A DNA stretch of 64,000 bases from Anthropogastromicrobium sp963652495 (GTDB lineage Bacteria; Bacillota; Clostridia; Lachnospirales; Lachnospiraceae). The stretch is from the NCBI GenBank assembly GCA_963652495.1, contig CAVJTU010000003.1:7138-71137 (forward strand), in the 5' to 3' direction. Shown here in pieces: positions 54,048 through 62,405 of this stretch (its first letter is position 1; every line of letters starts with the position of its first letter). A program made the position numbers and the translations under genes. Below the pieces are notes generated by a model that saw only the letters and a program-made list of their open reading frames with translations, was not told the DNA's origin and did not search any database.

Positions 54048-55019
54048 ATGAATATCAAATTAAAAAGAAGCATTGCATTGCTTTTGACTTGCCTGGTTCT
54101 ATGCAGTTTAATCGGATGCAATAATAGCTCGAATCAGAAAAAAGAAAATGCAGAAACCGGCAGCACCTCTGTTGAACCCGAAAATGTGAGCGAATCAGAA
54201 GATGATACCAAAGCAGCTGTGGACGTAAAAACAGTTTCAGGAGGAAGTGTAGAGATGGATTACATGGTATTTGGTAAAGGAGAAAATAAATTTGTGATTA
54301 TTCCGGGCCTGTCTGTACATAGTGTTATGGGATTAGCAGACTCTGTTGCAGAGGCTTATAAGGACTTTTCAGATAACTATACGGTATATCTTTTTGATCG
54401 ACCCAAAGAACTGAAAGATGATATTACAATTAGAGAGCTTGCTGAAGATACAGCAGCAGCTATGAAAGCACTTAATATTGAGAACGCTTATGTTTTTGGA
54501 GCATCTCAAGGTGGTATGATTGCCCAGTATCTTGCAATCGATCATCCGGAACTTGTATGCAAAATGGTTCTCGGATCAACACTTTCCAAGATGAATGATA
54601 CCTTTGAAAAAGTAGGAAACAAATGGATTCAGTTAGCTGAGAATCGAGACGAGAAGGGTCTTATCGAGGCATTTGTCGATGATGTTTATTCAAAGAATAC
54701 ATTAGAATTATACCGCGATACATTGATTTCATCAAATCTTGGAATCACAGAAGATGAATATGAACGCTTTATCAAACTGGCGAAGTCATGCCTGACTTTT
54801 GATTGTTATAATGAGCTGTCAGCAATACAATGCCCTGTGTTGGTAATCGGCTGTGAGGGAGATAATGTTGTGACTGCCGAAGCCTCCAAGGAGATTGCAA
54901 AGGCATTGAATTGTGAAATTTATCTTTACGACGATAGCTATGGTCATGGTGTTTACGACGAGGCAGCGGATTATAAACAGCGTTGTATGGATTTTTTTGA
55001 AGAGGCTAACAGCCTTTGA
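54048..55019 (+). CDS. Lipoprotein alpha/beta hydrolase
   Basis: This is a 323-residue surface-anchored hydrolase. The lipobox LCSLIGC is followed by a Ser/Glu linker. The alpha/beta-hydrolase core has the nucleophile elbow FGASQGGM (about residue 162), an acid in GCEGDNVV, and the histidine in SYGHGVYDEA. The FDRPKELKDDITIRELAEDTAAAMKAL region is typical of this fold. Most relatives are cytoplasmic, so the lipid anchor implies action outside the membrane. The ATG at 54048 is chosen for the signal peptide; GTGGGGG lies upstream. Base composition is more AT-rich than its neighbours. Substrate unknown. Confidence 0.88.
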   Translation: MNIKLKRSIALLLTCLVLCSLIGCNNSSNQKKENAETGSTSVEPENVSESEDDTKAAVDVKTVSGGSVEMDYMVFGKGENKFVIIPGLSVHSVMGLADSVAEAYKDFSDNYTVYLFDRPKELKDDITIRELAEDTAAAMKALNIENAYVFGASQGGMIAQYLAIDHPELVCKMVLGSTLSKMNDTFEKVGNKWIQLAENRDEKGLIEAFVDDVYSKNTLELYRDTLISSNLGITEDEYERFIKLAKSCLTFDCYNELSAIQCPVLVIGCEGDNVVTAEASKEIAKALNCEIYLYDDSYGHGVYDEAADYKQRCMDFFEEANSL

Positions 55020-55023
55020 CACT

Positions 55024-55043
55024 CCCCATGCCTAAAGCATTGC
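55024..55043 (-). repeat. Palindrome resembling an IS200/IS605 end (left of DUF1858 gene)
   Basis: CCCCATGCCTAAAGCATTGC contains ATGC/GCAT arms around CTAAA. On the minus strand it reads GCAATGCTTTAGGCATGGGG, like subterminal palindromes of IS200/IS605-family elements. It lies just after the hydrolase stop and may also act as its terminator stem. No transposase gene is present. Confidence 0.35.
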
Positions 55044-55080
55044 TATAATTTTGGCATCATCACGATTTGCGAATATCCCC

Positions 55081-55109
55081 TTGCATTTCTATTTGATAAA
55101 CAGTATAAT
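55081..55109 (+). promoter_or_regulatory. Promoter of the DUF1858 gene
   Basis: TTGCAT at 55081-55086 and TATAAT at 55104-55109 are 17 bp apart, about 57 bp before the start codon. Confidence 0.75.
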
Positions 55110-55165
55110 GAGAATCAAGCGGGCATTTTTGTCTGATTTTTAGCATTTTTAATGGAGGTTTTGAT

Positions 55166-55375
55166 ATGACACAGGTTTCTAAAGATATTACAATCGGTGA
55201 GCTGCTTCAGGTAAACACCGGTGTTATTCCGATTCTTATGGCTGCTGGTATGCATTGCCTTGGCTGCCCGGCATCTCAGGCTGAGTCCATCGGCGAGGCT
55301 GCTGAAGTTCACGGAATTGATCCAGATGATCTGGTTGACAAGATTAATGAGTTTTTAGCTGAGAACGCTCAATAA
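55166..55375 (+). CDS. DUF1858 domain protein
   Basis: This is a 69-residue protein that is a complete DUF1858 domain. It has the ITIGELLQVNTGVIPILMAAGMHCLGCPAS core with a CLGC (CxxC) motif near residues 30-33, followed by a short helix, DDLVDKINEFLAEN. Such domains occur alone or fused to hybrid-cluster and redox proteins, and are thought to be redox or metal related, without firm function. AATGGAGG lies upstream of the ATG. The gene has its own promoter and terminator and is flanked by two IS605-end-like palindromes. Confidence 0.93.
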   Translation: MTQVSKDITIGELLQVNTGVIPILMAAGMHCLGCPASQAESIGEAAEVHGIDPDDLVDKINEFLAENAQ

Positions 55376-55402
55376 CAAATGTACGATTGAAAATCAATAC
55401 TA

Positions 55403-55444
55403 GCCGCCTTATATCCCCATAGCTAAAGCAAGGGGCTTTACGGC
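55403..55444 (-). repeat. Palindrome resembling an IS200/IS605 end (right of DUF1858 gene)
   Basis: CCCCATAGCTAAAGCAAGGGG at 55415-55435 is nested within GCCG (55403-55406) and CGGC (55441-55444). On the minus strand it reads CCCCTTGCTTTAGCTATGGGG followed by ATATAAGGCGGC, much like the right ends of IS200/IS605-type elements as I remember them. It is separate from the terminator that follows. Confidence 0.4.
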
Positions 55445-55463
55445 GATATTGGTTTATGATCAC

Positions 55464-55492
55464 AAAAAGGAGTCCGTCGCGGCTCCTTTTTT
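55464..55492. terminator. Bidirectional terminator between DUF1858 gene and sipL
   Basis: AAAAAGGAG at 55464-55472 pairs with CTCCTTTTTT at 55483-55492, giving T-runs on both strands for these converging genes. Confidence 0.88.
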
Positions 55493-55505
55493 ATATTAAA
55501 ATGAT

Positions 55506-55571
55506 GCCGACTGCTTCTGACTATGTATCCGGTCCTTTCAGACCGGGTAAGATCTATCAGAAGCAGCCGGC
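55506..55571 (-). repeat. Nested hairpin in the sipL 3' region
   Basis: GCCGACTGCTTCTGA at 55506-55520 pairs with TCAGAAGCAGCCGGC at 55557-55571 with one mismatch. CCGGTC at 55529-55534 and GACCGG at 55541-55546 form an inner stem. It lies between the sipL stop and the shared terminator, so it would be at the 3' end of the sipL mRNA, perhaps as a stabilising structure or a small RNA. Confidence 0.6.
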
Positions 55572-55670
55572 AGTTTCGAGCGCAACCTGCGGTATCTGCC
55601 CTGCTGCGTTACACTATTATGTTATGCAATATATCAAAAAACGTTCCTTTCATTATCTGTCATAATCCCC

Positions 55671-57302
55671 TTATCGCACCAAAAGAAGCTTTTGCCCGGG
55701 TTCGATGCCAAGATCATCCGCACCACTCTTTTGTACGTTTTTATTTGCTGTTGTGCCTGCACCATTCTTTGCTGCACTGGATGCAGACGCAGCTGATTCC
55801 ATATTATTTTGGTTGACCTCACGGATTCGCTCGACACTCATGCGGTATTTCTTTGCAATCGACCAGAGATTATCACCCGGCTGAACAATGTAACCGATCA
55901 TCCCAGGAAAATTGTTTGGGTCAATCTGCTCTCCAGTGAACTCTACCTGATCCAGTACAGAGATTTCATGCTCAGTAAGCACAAATGTATCAAAGCTGAT
56001 CACGGCGCGCACCTCGCCCTGACCACCCGGTGCAATCATTGTCGTGATCTGTTCGAGCATCGGACTGATTGTAAAGCAGCTTCCGGGCTTTGTTCCGCCC
56101 GCCTCGATCACATGGCTGACCGGAATCACACCTGTGGCTGCCTGCATCGGACGCTCATCATTTGCCGCAAGGTAAAGTACGGTAACATAAACTGCGCCCT
56201 CGATGCGGATGCCCTCTGCCACAATCTCTGCCCGGTCGATTGAGACTAAGCCCTCGCTATGACAAATCTGAAGCATCGTATCGGTGCTGTGCAATGGGAT
56301 TTTCTCCGTAATACGACACTTCGCTGTGTTCTTCATCTGAAGTGTCTCAAGATGCGCTGTCTTGTAGCTGGTGTCAACTTCTTTTGTCGTGGAATAGGCA
56401 TCGCAGAGCAAATGCACCTTCTCTTCGAGATACAGCTTCATATCAAGTTCCACGACCGCATCCACATGGAAGATTCGATTTTCTCCGTCTTCATCTGGAT
56501 GAATGCTGACATCCTTTTTGATCAGCACTGGTTCCACGGATGGAATCATCTCTGGTCGGCACCCGGCAAGCGGCAGCTCCCCGGTAAAGGAAATCATCTT
56601 TTCCATCCACTGCATCGGAAGCTGCTCCTGTCCGGCCTCGTAGATCACAAACAGCTGTGCCTCGGCCTGAATGAACATTTTGTCCTCCTGCACCTGATAC
56701 TCCATGCTCCGAAGACTGAGCGATTTCCATAAAAGTGACTGCGCAAGTGGCTTCCCCGGAACGATGACCACATCCTCCTCCATGCGAAACGTATCCTTCT
56801 TTTGTAATTGCAATGACACGACTTCCATGTCTTTTCCGAGTACAGCAACATCTTCGCCGCCCGAAAGCGACCGAGCCGCCTCCTCAAGATGTGCCGAAGC
56901 CGCAAAAAGCTCCACTCCCAGCACAGCACTGATATGAAGCTTTCTGGAATTGACCACCCGAATGCTGATGTCCTCCACCTTCGTTCGACACCGGACATAA
57001 TCGCCAGGCTCAAGATTCGGATACCCTGCGCTCTCCTCAAATTCGAGCGCACCGGACAAATTTTTCATTCGACCGGATCCCTCCACGGCATATAAAATCT
57101 CAAAGTCCAGCCGTCCCTTCACGATCACCTTCTCCGAAAGCTGGCGCAGCTCCTCCATCACGGCATCTGCCTGCTTTAACAGTACGCTGCCCACATCCGG
57201 CTTTGCATCCGGGATATTGAAATCCTCGTCAAACGTAATCTGCGCCCCCACTGTATTCCTGCTCCTGCTCATATGTATCTGTTTTTTTTGAAGTTCTAAC
57301 AT
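55671..57302 (-). CDS. sipL: SipL-like spore protein (SPOCS/DUF3794 repeats and LysM)
   Basis: This is a 543-residue protein with repeated DUF3794 (SPOCS) domains (about 30-170, 180-310, 320-450) and a C-terminal LysM domain (about 470-520, GYIVQPGDNLWSIAKKYRMSVERIREVN). This is the architecture of SipL, the partner of SpoIVA that attaches the coat to the forespore in Clostridia. The N-terminal GAQITFDEDFNIPDAKPDVGSVL is the conserved start. ATG at 57302 follows GGAGGCG. That site lies in an arm of a long inverted repeat and could be masked. It implies a sporulation lineage, though not that the strain sporulates. Confidence 0.9.
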   Translation of the reverse strand: MLELQKKQIHMSRSRNTVGAQITFDEDFNIPDAKPDVGSVLLKQADAVMEELRQLSEKVIVKGRLDFEILYAVEGSGRMKNLSGALEFEESAGYPNLEPGDYVRCRTKVEDISIRVVNSRKLHISAVLGVELFAASAHLEEAARSLSGGEDVAVLGKDMEVVSLQLQKKDTFRMEEDVVIVPGKPLAQSLLWKSLSLRSMEYQVQEDKMFIQAEAQLFVIYEAGQEQLPMQWMEKMISFTGELPLAGCRPEMIPSVEPVLIKKDVSIHPDEDGENRIFHVDAVVELDMKLYLEEKVHLLCDAYSTTKEVDTSYKTAHLETLQMKNTAKCRITEKIPLHSTDTMLQICHSEGLVSIDRAEIVAEGIRIEGAVYVTVLYLAANDERPMQAATGVIPVSHVIEAGGTKPGSCFTISPMLEQITTMIAPGGQGEVRAVISFDTFVLTEHEISVLDQVEFTGEQIDPNNFPGMIGYIVQPGDNLWSIAKKYRMSVERIREVNQNNMESAASASSAAKNGAGTTANKNVQKSGADDLGIEPGQKLLLVR

Positions 57303-57393
57303 AATCGCCTCCATATGCTGATATTGGGCTTTTCTGCTTTCAGTCGGTTTTGACCTGACTGACTGGCCCTATTATTAACATATGAAGGCGATT
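57303..57393 (-). promoter_or_regulatory. sipL leader stem that can sequester its ribosome-binding site
   Basis: AATCGCCTCCATATG at 57303-57317 is the complement of CATATGAAGGCGATT at 57379-57393 except for one base that can form a G-U pair in RNA. In the minus-strand mRNA the second arm contains GGAGGCG, the sipL ribosome-binding site. GGGC/GCCC and CAGTC/GACTG stems lie inside the 61-base loop. A stretch of T (plus strand) follows. Confidence 0.6.
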
Positions 57394-57536
57394 TTCTTTT
57401 TATGATTTTTCTGATAAGCGTATTCCAGCGATATTTTTATTTTTGCGTTATTTCTGTTTTTGTGATGTTTTTGTTTTTCTGATGCTTTTGTTCTTGCAGT
57501 GCTTTTGTGCTTATTATACGTTTTTCCTTGCAAGAC

Positions 57537-57863
57537 TTACCAAATAGCCAGCATACAAAGATAGACAGCAGTGCCTGCTACAATGCCAAGCAGCGTGTTA
57601 TGCTTCCATTTATAGCTGATTGCCGTGGCGAGCACACCTGCTGCCTGCGCAATTCCAGTGTGTCCCGGATCGGTTGTGGAATCTTTTAAGCAATATACAA
57701 TAAGTACTGCCATAATGAGCGGCGGCAATGCCTTTCCAAGTCGGTCAAGCCACGCAGGCATGGTACGCGTCCCGCGAAAGACAAAAAATGGAAGTGCACG
57801 CAGTCCGAATGTGATGACTGCACACATAATGATAATCAACAAAATCTCAATTGGCTCTCTCAC
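57537..57863 (-). CDS. azlD: AzlD family branched-chain amino acid exporter subunit
   Basis: This is a 108-residue protein with three or four hydrophobic segments, the normal AzlD length. The segments IEILLIIIMCAVITFGLRALPFFVFRG and PPLIMAVLIVYCLKD are typical. AzlCD export branched-chain amino acids or analogues. The GTG start at 57863 overlaps the azlC stop (GTGA) and follows AAGGAGGAG; the longer upstream frame runs within azlC and is not used. Confidence 0.92.
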   Translation of the reverse strand: MREPIEILLIIIMCAVITFGLRALPFFVFRGTRTMPAWLDRLGKALPPLIMAVLIVYCLKDSTTDPGHTGIAQAAGVLATAISYKWKHNTLLGIVAGTAVYLCMLAIW

Positions 57864-58549
57864 TGCGCAGTCTCCTCCTTTGTCTCTTTTCGCTGCCACA
57901 AAAGCAGAATGCCAGATGCAATAATCAATGCCGGCAAAATAAATTTGCTCTTTCCAAAGAGAAACAGGCAAATGACACCGGTTCCAAGTCCGATCAATGC
58001 CGGTGCATGGCTTTTTGCATGTTCCCACTGATCTATAAAAATAATGACAAACAATGCCGTCATGCAAAAATCAATGCCATCCGGAATCTGACCAAACAGC
58101 TGACCGAGTATGCTGCCAAGCACCGTTCCCACCATCCAGTAAATTCGTGAAAACAATGCAACAAAGAACATCACCTGCCTGCGGTTTGGATCTTCCGGTC
58201 TAAGCGTACAATTTACTGCATACGTCTCATCGGTCATCGTATGAATCATGTACCATTTCGTTTTTCCCATCTTCTTGAAATCTTCCAAAAATGTCAAACT
58301 GTAAAAGCTTTGACGACTGTTCATGAGAAGTGCTGTCAGCGCAATCGTGACGATAGACATTCCGCTGCTTAGAAATGTGATTAACACAAACTGAAATGCA
58401 CCTGTATACACGGTAAGACTTGTAAATAGTGCATAATACCAGGCAAATCCTGCTTTTTGCATCAAAAGGCCATATCCGAACGCAACACATATGTAGCTAA
58501 AAAAAATGGGAAGCGACTTGACCAGTGCTTCCCGTATACTGTTTTTCAT
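57860..58549 (-). CDS. azlC: AzlC family branched-chain amino acid exporter subunit
   Basis: This is about 229 residues, an integral-membrane protein. The N-terminal IREALVKSLPIFFSYICVAFGYGLLMQKAGF and MNSRQSFYSLTFLEDFKKMGK are AzlC signatures, with MTDETYAV. The start is uncertain: the ATG at 58549 gives normal family length but a ribosome-binding site too close; 58561 is the alternative. It is coupled to azlD by overlap. The gene follows an ABC transporter pair with a 146-bp gap. Confidence 0.9.
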   Translation of the reverse strand: MKNSIREALVKSLPIFFSYICVAFGYGLLMQKAGFAWYYALFTSLTVYTGAFQFVLITFLSSGMSIVTIALTALLMNSRQSFYSLTFLEDFKKMGKTKWYMIHTMTDETYAVNCTLRPEDPNRRQVMFFVALFSRIYWMVGTVLGSILGQLFGQIPDGIDFCMTALFVIIFIDQWEHAKSHAPALIGLGTGVICLFLFGKSKFILPALIIASGILLLWQRKETKEETAQ

Positions 58550-58695
58550 TCCTTGTACCATGCCTTTCTTTTTTGGGAATCGAATAAGATAGTCCCTTTC
58601 ATGATACTGGTTGAAATGCATTTTGTCCAATCTGAAAACAGAATAGCTTGTTATAGGTTTCCCCTATATTTTCTTATTTTGCTTATTGATTCACT

Positions 58696-60537
58696 TTATT
58701 CATAGTACTGCGCCTGTGCATTCCACATCTGGCGGTACAGCCCTTCCTTGCCGATCAGCATCTCGTGATTTCCCTGCTGTACAATCTGGCCGTCGCAAAA
58801 TACGATGATATCCTTTGAGAATCGGCACGCAGACAAACGATGTGAGATAAACAGCGCCGTCTTGTCTTGGACAATTCGGTGAAAATCGCTGTAAATTTCA
58901 CTCTCCGCAATCGGATCAAGCGCCGCCGTTGGCTCATCGAGAATAACAAGTGGCGCATCCTTGTAGATGGCACGTGCCATCGCCGTTTTTTGTGCCTCGC
59001 CACCAGAGATTTCCATACCTGTTTCTGAAAAATCCCGATTCAACATCGTACGTAAGCCGTCTGGCATCTTATTATATAAGCGCATCAAATCCACGCGGCG
59101 AATGGCATCCATCGCACGCTCCTCATCGACCTTTTCTCCTGCCGCAATGTTCTCTCCAAATCGGAATGAAAAGATTTTAAAGTCCTGAAAGACAACAGCA
59201 AACAGCTTGCGATACTGCGCCTCATCGTACTCACGAATATCCACTCCATTTAAGAGAATTTGTCCCTCAGTCGGATCATACAGTCTGCACAAAAGCTTGA
59301 TAAATGTGGTTTTGCCTGAGCCATTCAGCCCAACAAATGCGGTACTTTCTCTGGCACTTATCTTTACATTGACGTTGCGCAGCACATACTGCTCTGCCCC
59401 TGGATACCGAAAGGACACATGGACAAACTCAACTTCTGGATTTTCCATATCCGCCAAACGAACCGGTCGGGAACCCTTTTTCATCTTATTTTGCAGACCC
59501 ATATACTCAAGATATTCATCCATCTGCATTCGATCATGATGCAGTCTGCTCCATCCTGCAAACAAATCGGTCATTCCCTGAATAAATTGCTGCACGGCAC
59601 CTGCGTAGCGCACGACATTTCCGATTGTAATCATCCCGCCATATGCACAGAATGCCACATACAGATAAATGATTCCGCCTACACACGAGGAAAGCATTCC
59701 CTGTAAGCCAAAGTGACGCACATCATTCTGAGCGTATTGGAGCGTCATGCGTCTCCAGTTTGCATTCATCTGATCGCCGTAATGCTCCATCATCGGCTCC
59801 TGATGGAAAATTCGGATATCTTTTCCTGCCTTTTGAGACAATACAACCTCATTCATCATATAGCTGTTTAAGCGGTTCTCATCCTCATGCTCTTTGTGGA
59901 TTGCCAAACGTCGTTTGCCCTGCTGTAATACAGAGCGGCGATTTAGATACAACACAGCAAGCAATGCAAGTACCGCCGCGATGCGAAACAACGTTTCCTG
60001 TGTTCCCGCTGCCCCCGAAAACTGCTTTGCAAGAAACGGACCAATCGTGATAATTGCTGCCATCATGCGTACCGCCGCTGTCAATAGAATTTCAAGCTGC
60101 GTCAGAAAGCGCTCAAACACATCCTTTTCACGCTTTCGATACTCATCCTGACGCGCACGAAGGGTGCGCACACGCTCATCTCCAATCTGCTCGTAATCCA
60201 TCTGCATCGTTTTTATCATGACAGGTTCTGTCATTCGGTGCTGCATGCCCCACCACATGATATTTTTCTTTTTTGTGACAAGGTGACGAAGAAGCGCTGT
60301 GACAAAGCTTGCGCCAGTTCCAGCAAGAACAAGCAGTGCCATCTCCTGCATGGAACGCCCCGCGTAAAGTGCATCTAACAGCATTGAGGACAGGAAAATA
60401 GCAATGAATGGAAAGATACCTTCCAGCAAAACACCAAACAAAATAATCTTCCAGCCCGGATTGTACTCATTTAGAAAGTGAATCATCTGGATATACGTTG
60501 CCGCATCCTCACGAAATTGTGACTTTTTCATCTTCAT
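58696..60537 (-). CDS. ABC transporter, fused permease-ATPase (second pair, B)
   Basis: This is a 613-residue half-transporter with a membrane domain (about 20-330) and an ATPase (about 385-605). Motifs: Walker A GLNGSGKTTFI, signature EISGGEAQKTAMARAIYKDA, Walker B LVILDEPTAALDPIAE, switch ISHRLS. The SGGEAQK form differs from SGGQ of drug exporters and recurs in peptide-related half-transporters of gut Clostridia. The start follows GGAGGTG and overlaps the partner by 4 bp. Function unknown; peptide or glycan export is possible. Confidence 0.92.
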   Translation of the reverse strand: MKMKKSQFREDAATYIQMIHFLNEYNPGWKIILFGVLLEGIFPFIAIFLSSMLLDALYAGRSMQEMALLVLAGTGASFVTALLRHLVTKKKNIMWWGMQHRMTEPVMIKTMQMDYEQIGDERVRTLRARQDEYRKREKDVFERFLTQLEILLTAAVRMMAAIITIGPFLAKQFSGAAGTQETLFRIAAVLALLAVLYLNRRSVLQQGKRRLAIHKEHEDENRLNSYMMNEVVLSQKAGKDIRIFHQEPMMEHYGDQMNANWRRMTLQYAQNDVRHFGLQGMLSSCVGGIIYLYVAFCAYGGMITIGNVVRYAGAVQQFIQGMTDLFAGWSRLHHDRMQMDEYLEYMGLQNKMKKGSRPVRLADMENPEVEFVHVSFRYPGAEQYVLRNVNVKISARESTAFVGLNGSGKTTFIKLLCRLYDPTEGQILLNGVDIREYDEAQYRKLFAVVFQDFKIFSFRFGENIAAGEKVDEERAMDAIRRVDLMRLYNKMPDGLRTMLNRDFSETGMEISGGEAQKTAMARAIYKDAPLVILDEPTAALDPIAESEIYSDFHRIVQDKTALFISHRLSACRFSKDIIVFCDGQIVQQGNHEMLIGKEGLYRQMWNAQAQYYE

Positions 60538-62405
60538 GCACGCACCTCCTCTGCATCATCTTTGTCTGTGCAGTCTTTTTCTGTTCGATAATATTTTCCC
60601 TGTATCTCAAACAGCTGCGCATAGCGGCCATTCTGGCGAATCAACTCATCATGTGTTCCCTGCTCAATGATCGTTCCACCCTCTAACAGCAAAATGCGAT
60701 CACAGAAGCGGGTACTTGCCAGTCGATGTGAGATAAACACCGAGGTGCGTCCCTCCACCATCTCCATATATTTCTGATAAATCTGCTGCTCTGCCAATGG
60801 GTCGAGTGCCGCCGTTGGCTCGTCCAACAGAAGCATCGGCGCATCCTTGTAGAGCGCACGAGCCATCCAGAGTTTCTGATTTTCGCCTCCCGAAAGTGCA
60901 ATTCCTCCATCGAGGATGCTTGCGCCAAGCGGTATATCCTCTCTTTTGGGGAAAGTGCTGACTTTCTGCCATAATCCAGAAAGCTTTAAGCATTCACGCA
61001 CCCGCTCATGGTCAATATGCGTACCAACATCGGATGCTACATTTTGAGCAATTGTCATCGGAAGAAGCTTTACATCCTGAAAGACAACGGCAAGCAATGA
61101 AAAATATTCCTCTTTGGTATATTCTTCCTGTGGTCTTCCATTGATGAAAATCGTGCCCTGCGTTGGACGATACAATCCACAAAGCAGTTTTACGAGCGTT
61201 GATTTGCCCGCACCGTTTAAACCGACAAGCGCGATTCGTTCACCGGGACGAAGTGTAACATTAACATCCTTTATGGTCGGCTTTGTGCTGCCCGGATAAG
61301 TGAAGCCCACATGCTCCAGACGAATCTCAACCGCACTGCCTGCCTTTTCGTAGTTCGTTCCACGAAAAGCAGATTCTTCCCATGAAGACAGAAACTGGCG
61401 AAGACGCGAGTAGTCAAAACTTAAGCGCCCCAATTTTTCTCTGCTATCAAGAAGTGCGCTGCACGCCTCCTGACAGCTTGCCGCAATCGCCGTATACCAA
61501 ACAAAATCCGAAACTGCCATATCGCCATTTACAATTTTCCAGATAAAATAAAGATAAATTCCAAAATCGCGAATAAAACAAAGAATCGCATCGCAGATAT
61601 TCACTGCAAAATAGCCATTCTCCCATCGCTTCACATAGCCATCCGCTGTCGTTTGCTCCTTATGAAGAATCGTAAGCAGCCATCCAGCCAAATCATACAT
61701 GCGAATGTCCTTACCACCCGCCAGATCGCAAGCGCACTCCTCCACATATTTCATTTTTCGGCTTGCCTTGTCCGCTTCTGGGCGAAGCTGTCTGTCATAC
61801 GCTGCCGCGCGCTCCTTTAGCCCTAGAATCAACAGCGCCGGTACCCACACGAGAAGTACCGCCACGATGCTCTGCTTCATTAAAATTGCACTGTATAAGA
61901 CAAGTCCTGCTACCGCAGTCAAAAAACGCTGCCAGATCATAGAGCCATCACGCAAAACAGAATTATTTCGATACAGCGAGTCAAATACTGCATGAGCGTC
62001 ATCATTGAATTTCTTGCTTTCTAACACGTCGTAATCTACATATAGTCTTTTCTTGAGCATACGCAGATTAAAATCATCCTCAAATGGTCCCTGCATCCGT
62101 TTTATGTAGGCATCGAGCGCACTTTTTACCATGCTGCCTGCTGCCAAAATCAAAATCAGTATGCCCACCTGCTGCACAAGCTGCTTTAATTCCAGATGCT
62201 CCTCCAGTCCGCGAAGCACCTGCTTGGGAAGTCTTGCATTTAAGAGTGGAAGCACCACTGCAATTACCGAAAGGGCAAGCACTGAGACCGCCATGCGCGG
62301 CTCACGCCGAAACTGCTCCTTCCAGTGCCATAAAGCGTTAGAAGTGAAGGTGTATGTGTCCTTTGTTTTTGTTTTATTTTTCTCTTCAATTTTTTCTTTA
62401 CCCAT
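60534..62405 (-). CDS. ABC transporter, fused permease-ATPase (second pair, A)
   Basis: This is a 623-residue half-transporter homologous to the next gene. Walker A is GLNGAGKSTLVKLLCGLYRPTQG, signature ALSGGENQKLWMARALYKDA, Walker B LLLLDEPTAALDPLAE, switch ISHRLAS. The N-terminal 40 residues are basic. ATG at 62405 has GGATGG 8 bases upstream and overlaps the glycosyltransferase stop. Both ATP sites look intact, unlike the exporter pair at 37-41 kb. It is likely co-transcribed with the glycosyltransferase. Confidence 0.92.
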   Translation of the reverse strand: MGKEKIEEKNKTKTKDTYTFTSNALWHWKEQFRREPRMAVSVLALSVIAVVLPLLNARLPKQVLRGLEEHLELKQLVQQVGILILILAAGSMVKSALDAYIKRMQGPFEDDFNLRMLKKRLYVDYDVLESKKFNDDAHAVFDSLYRNNSVLRDGSMIWQRFLTAVAGLVLYSAILMKQSIVAVLLVWVPALLILGLKERAAAYDRQLRPEADKASRKMKYVEECACDLAGGKDIRMYDLAGWLLTILHKEQTTADGYVKRWENGYFAVNICDAILCFIRDFGIYLYFIWKIVNGDMAVSDFVWYTAIAASCQEACSALLDSREKLGRLSFDYSRLRQFLSSWEESAFRGTNYEKAGSAVEIRLEHVGFTYPGSTKPTIKDVNVTLRPGERIALVGLNGAGKSTLVKLLCGLYRPTQGTIFINGRPQEEYTKEEYFSLLAVVFQDVKLLPMTIAQNVASDVGTHIDHERVRECLKLSGLWQKVSTFPKREDIPLGASILDGGIALSGGENQKLWMARALYKDAPMLLLDEPTAALDPLAEQQIYQKYMEMVEGRTSVFISHRLASTRFCDRILLLEGGTIIEQGTHDELIRQNGRYAQLFEIQGKYYRTEKDCTDKDDAEEVRA

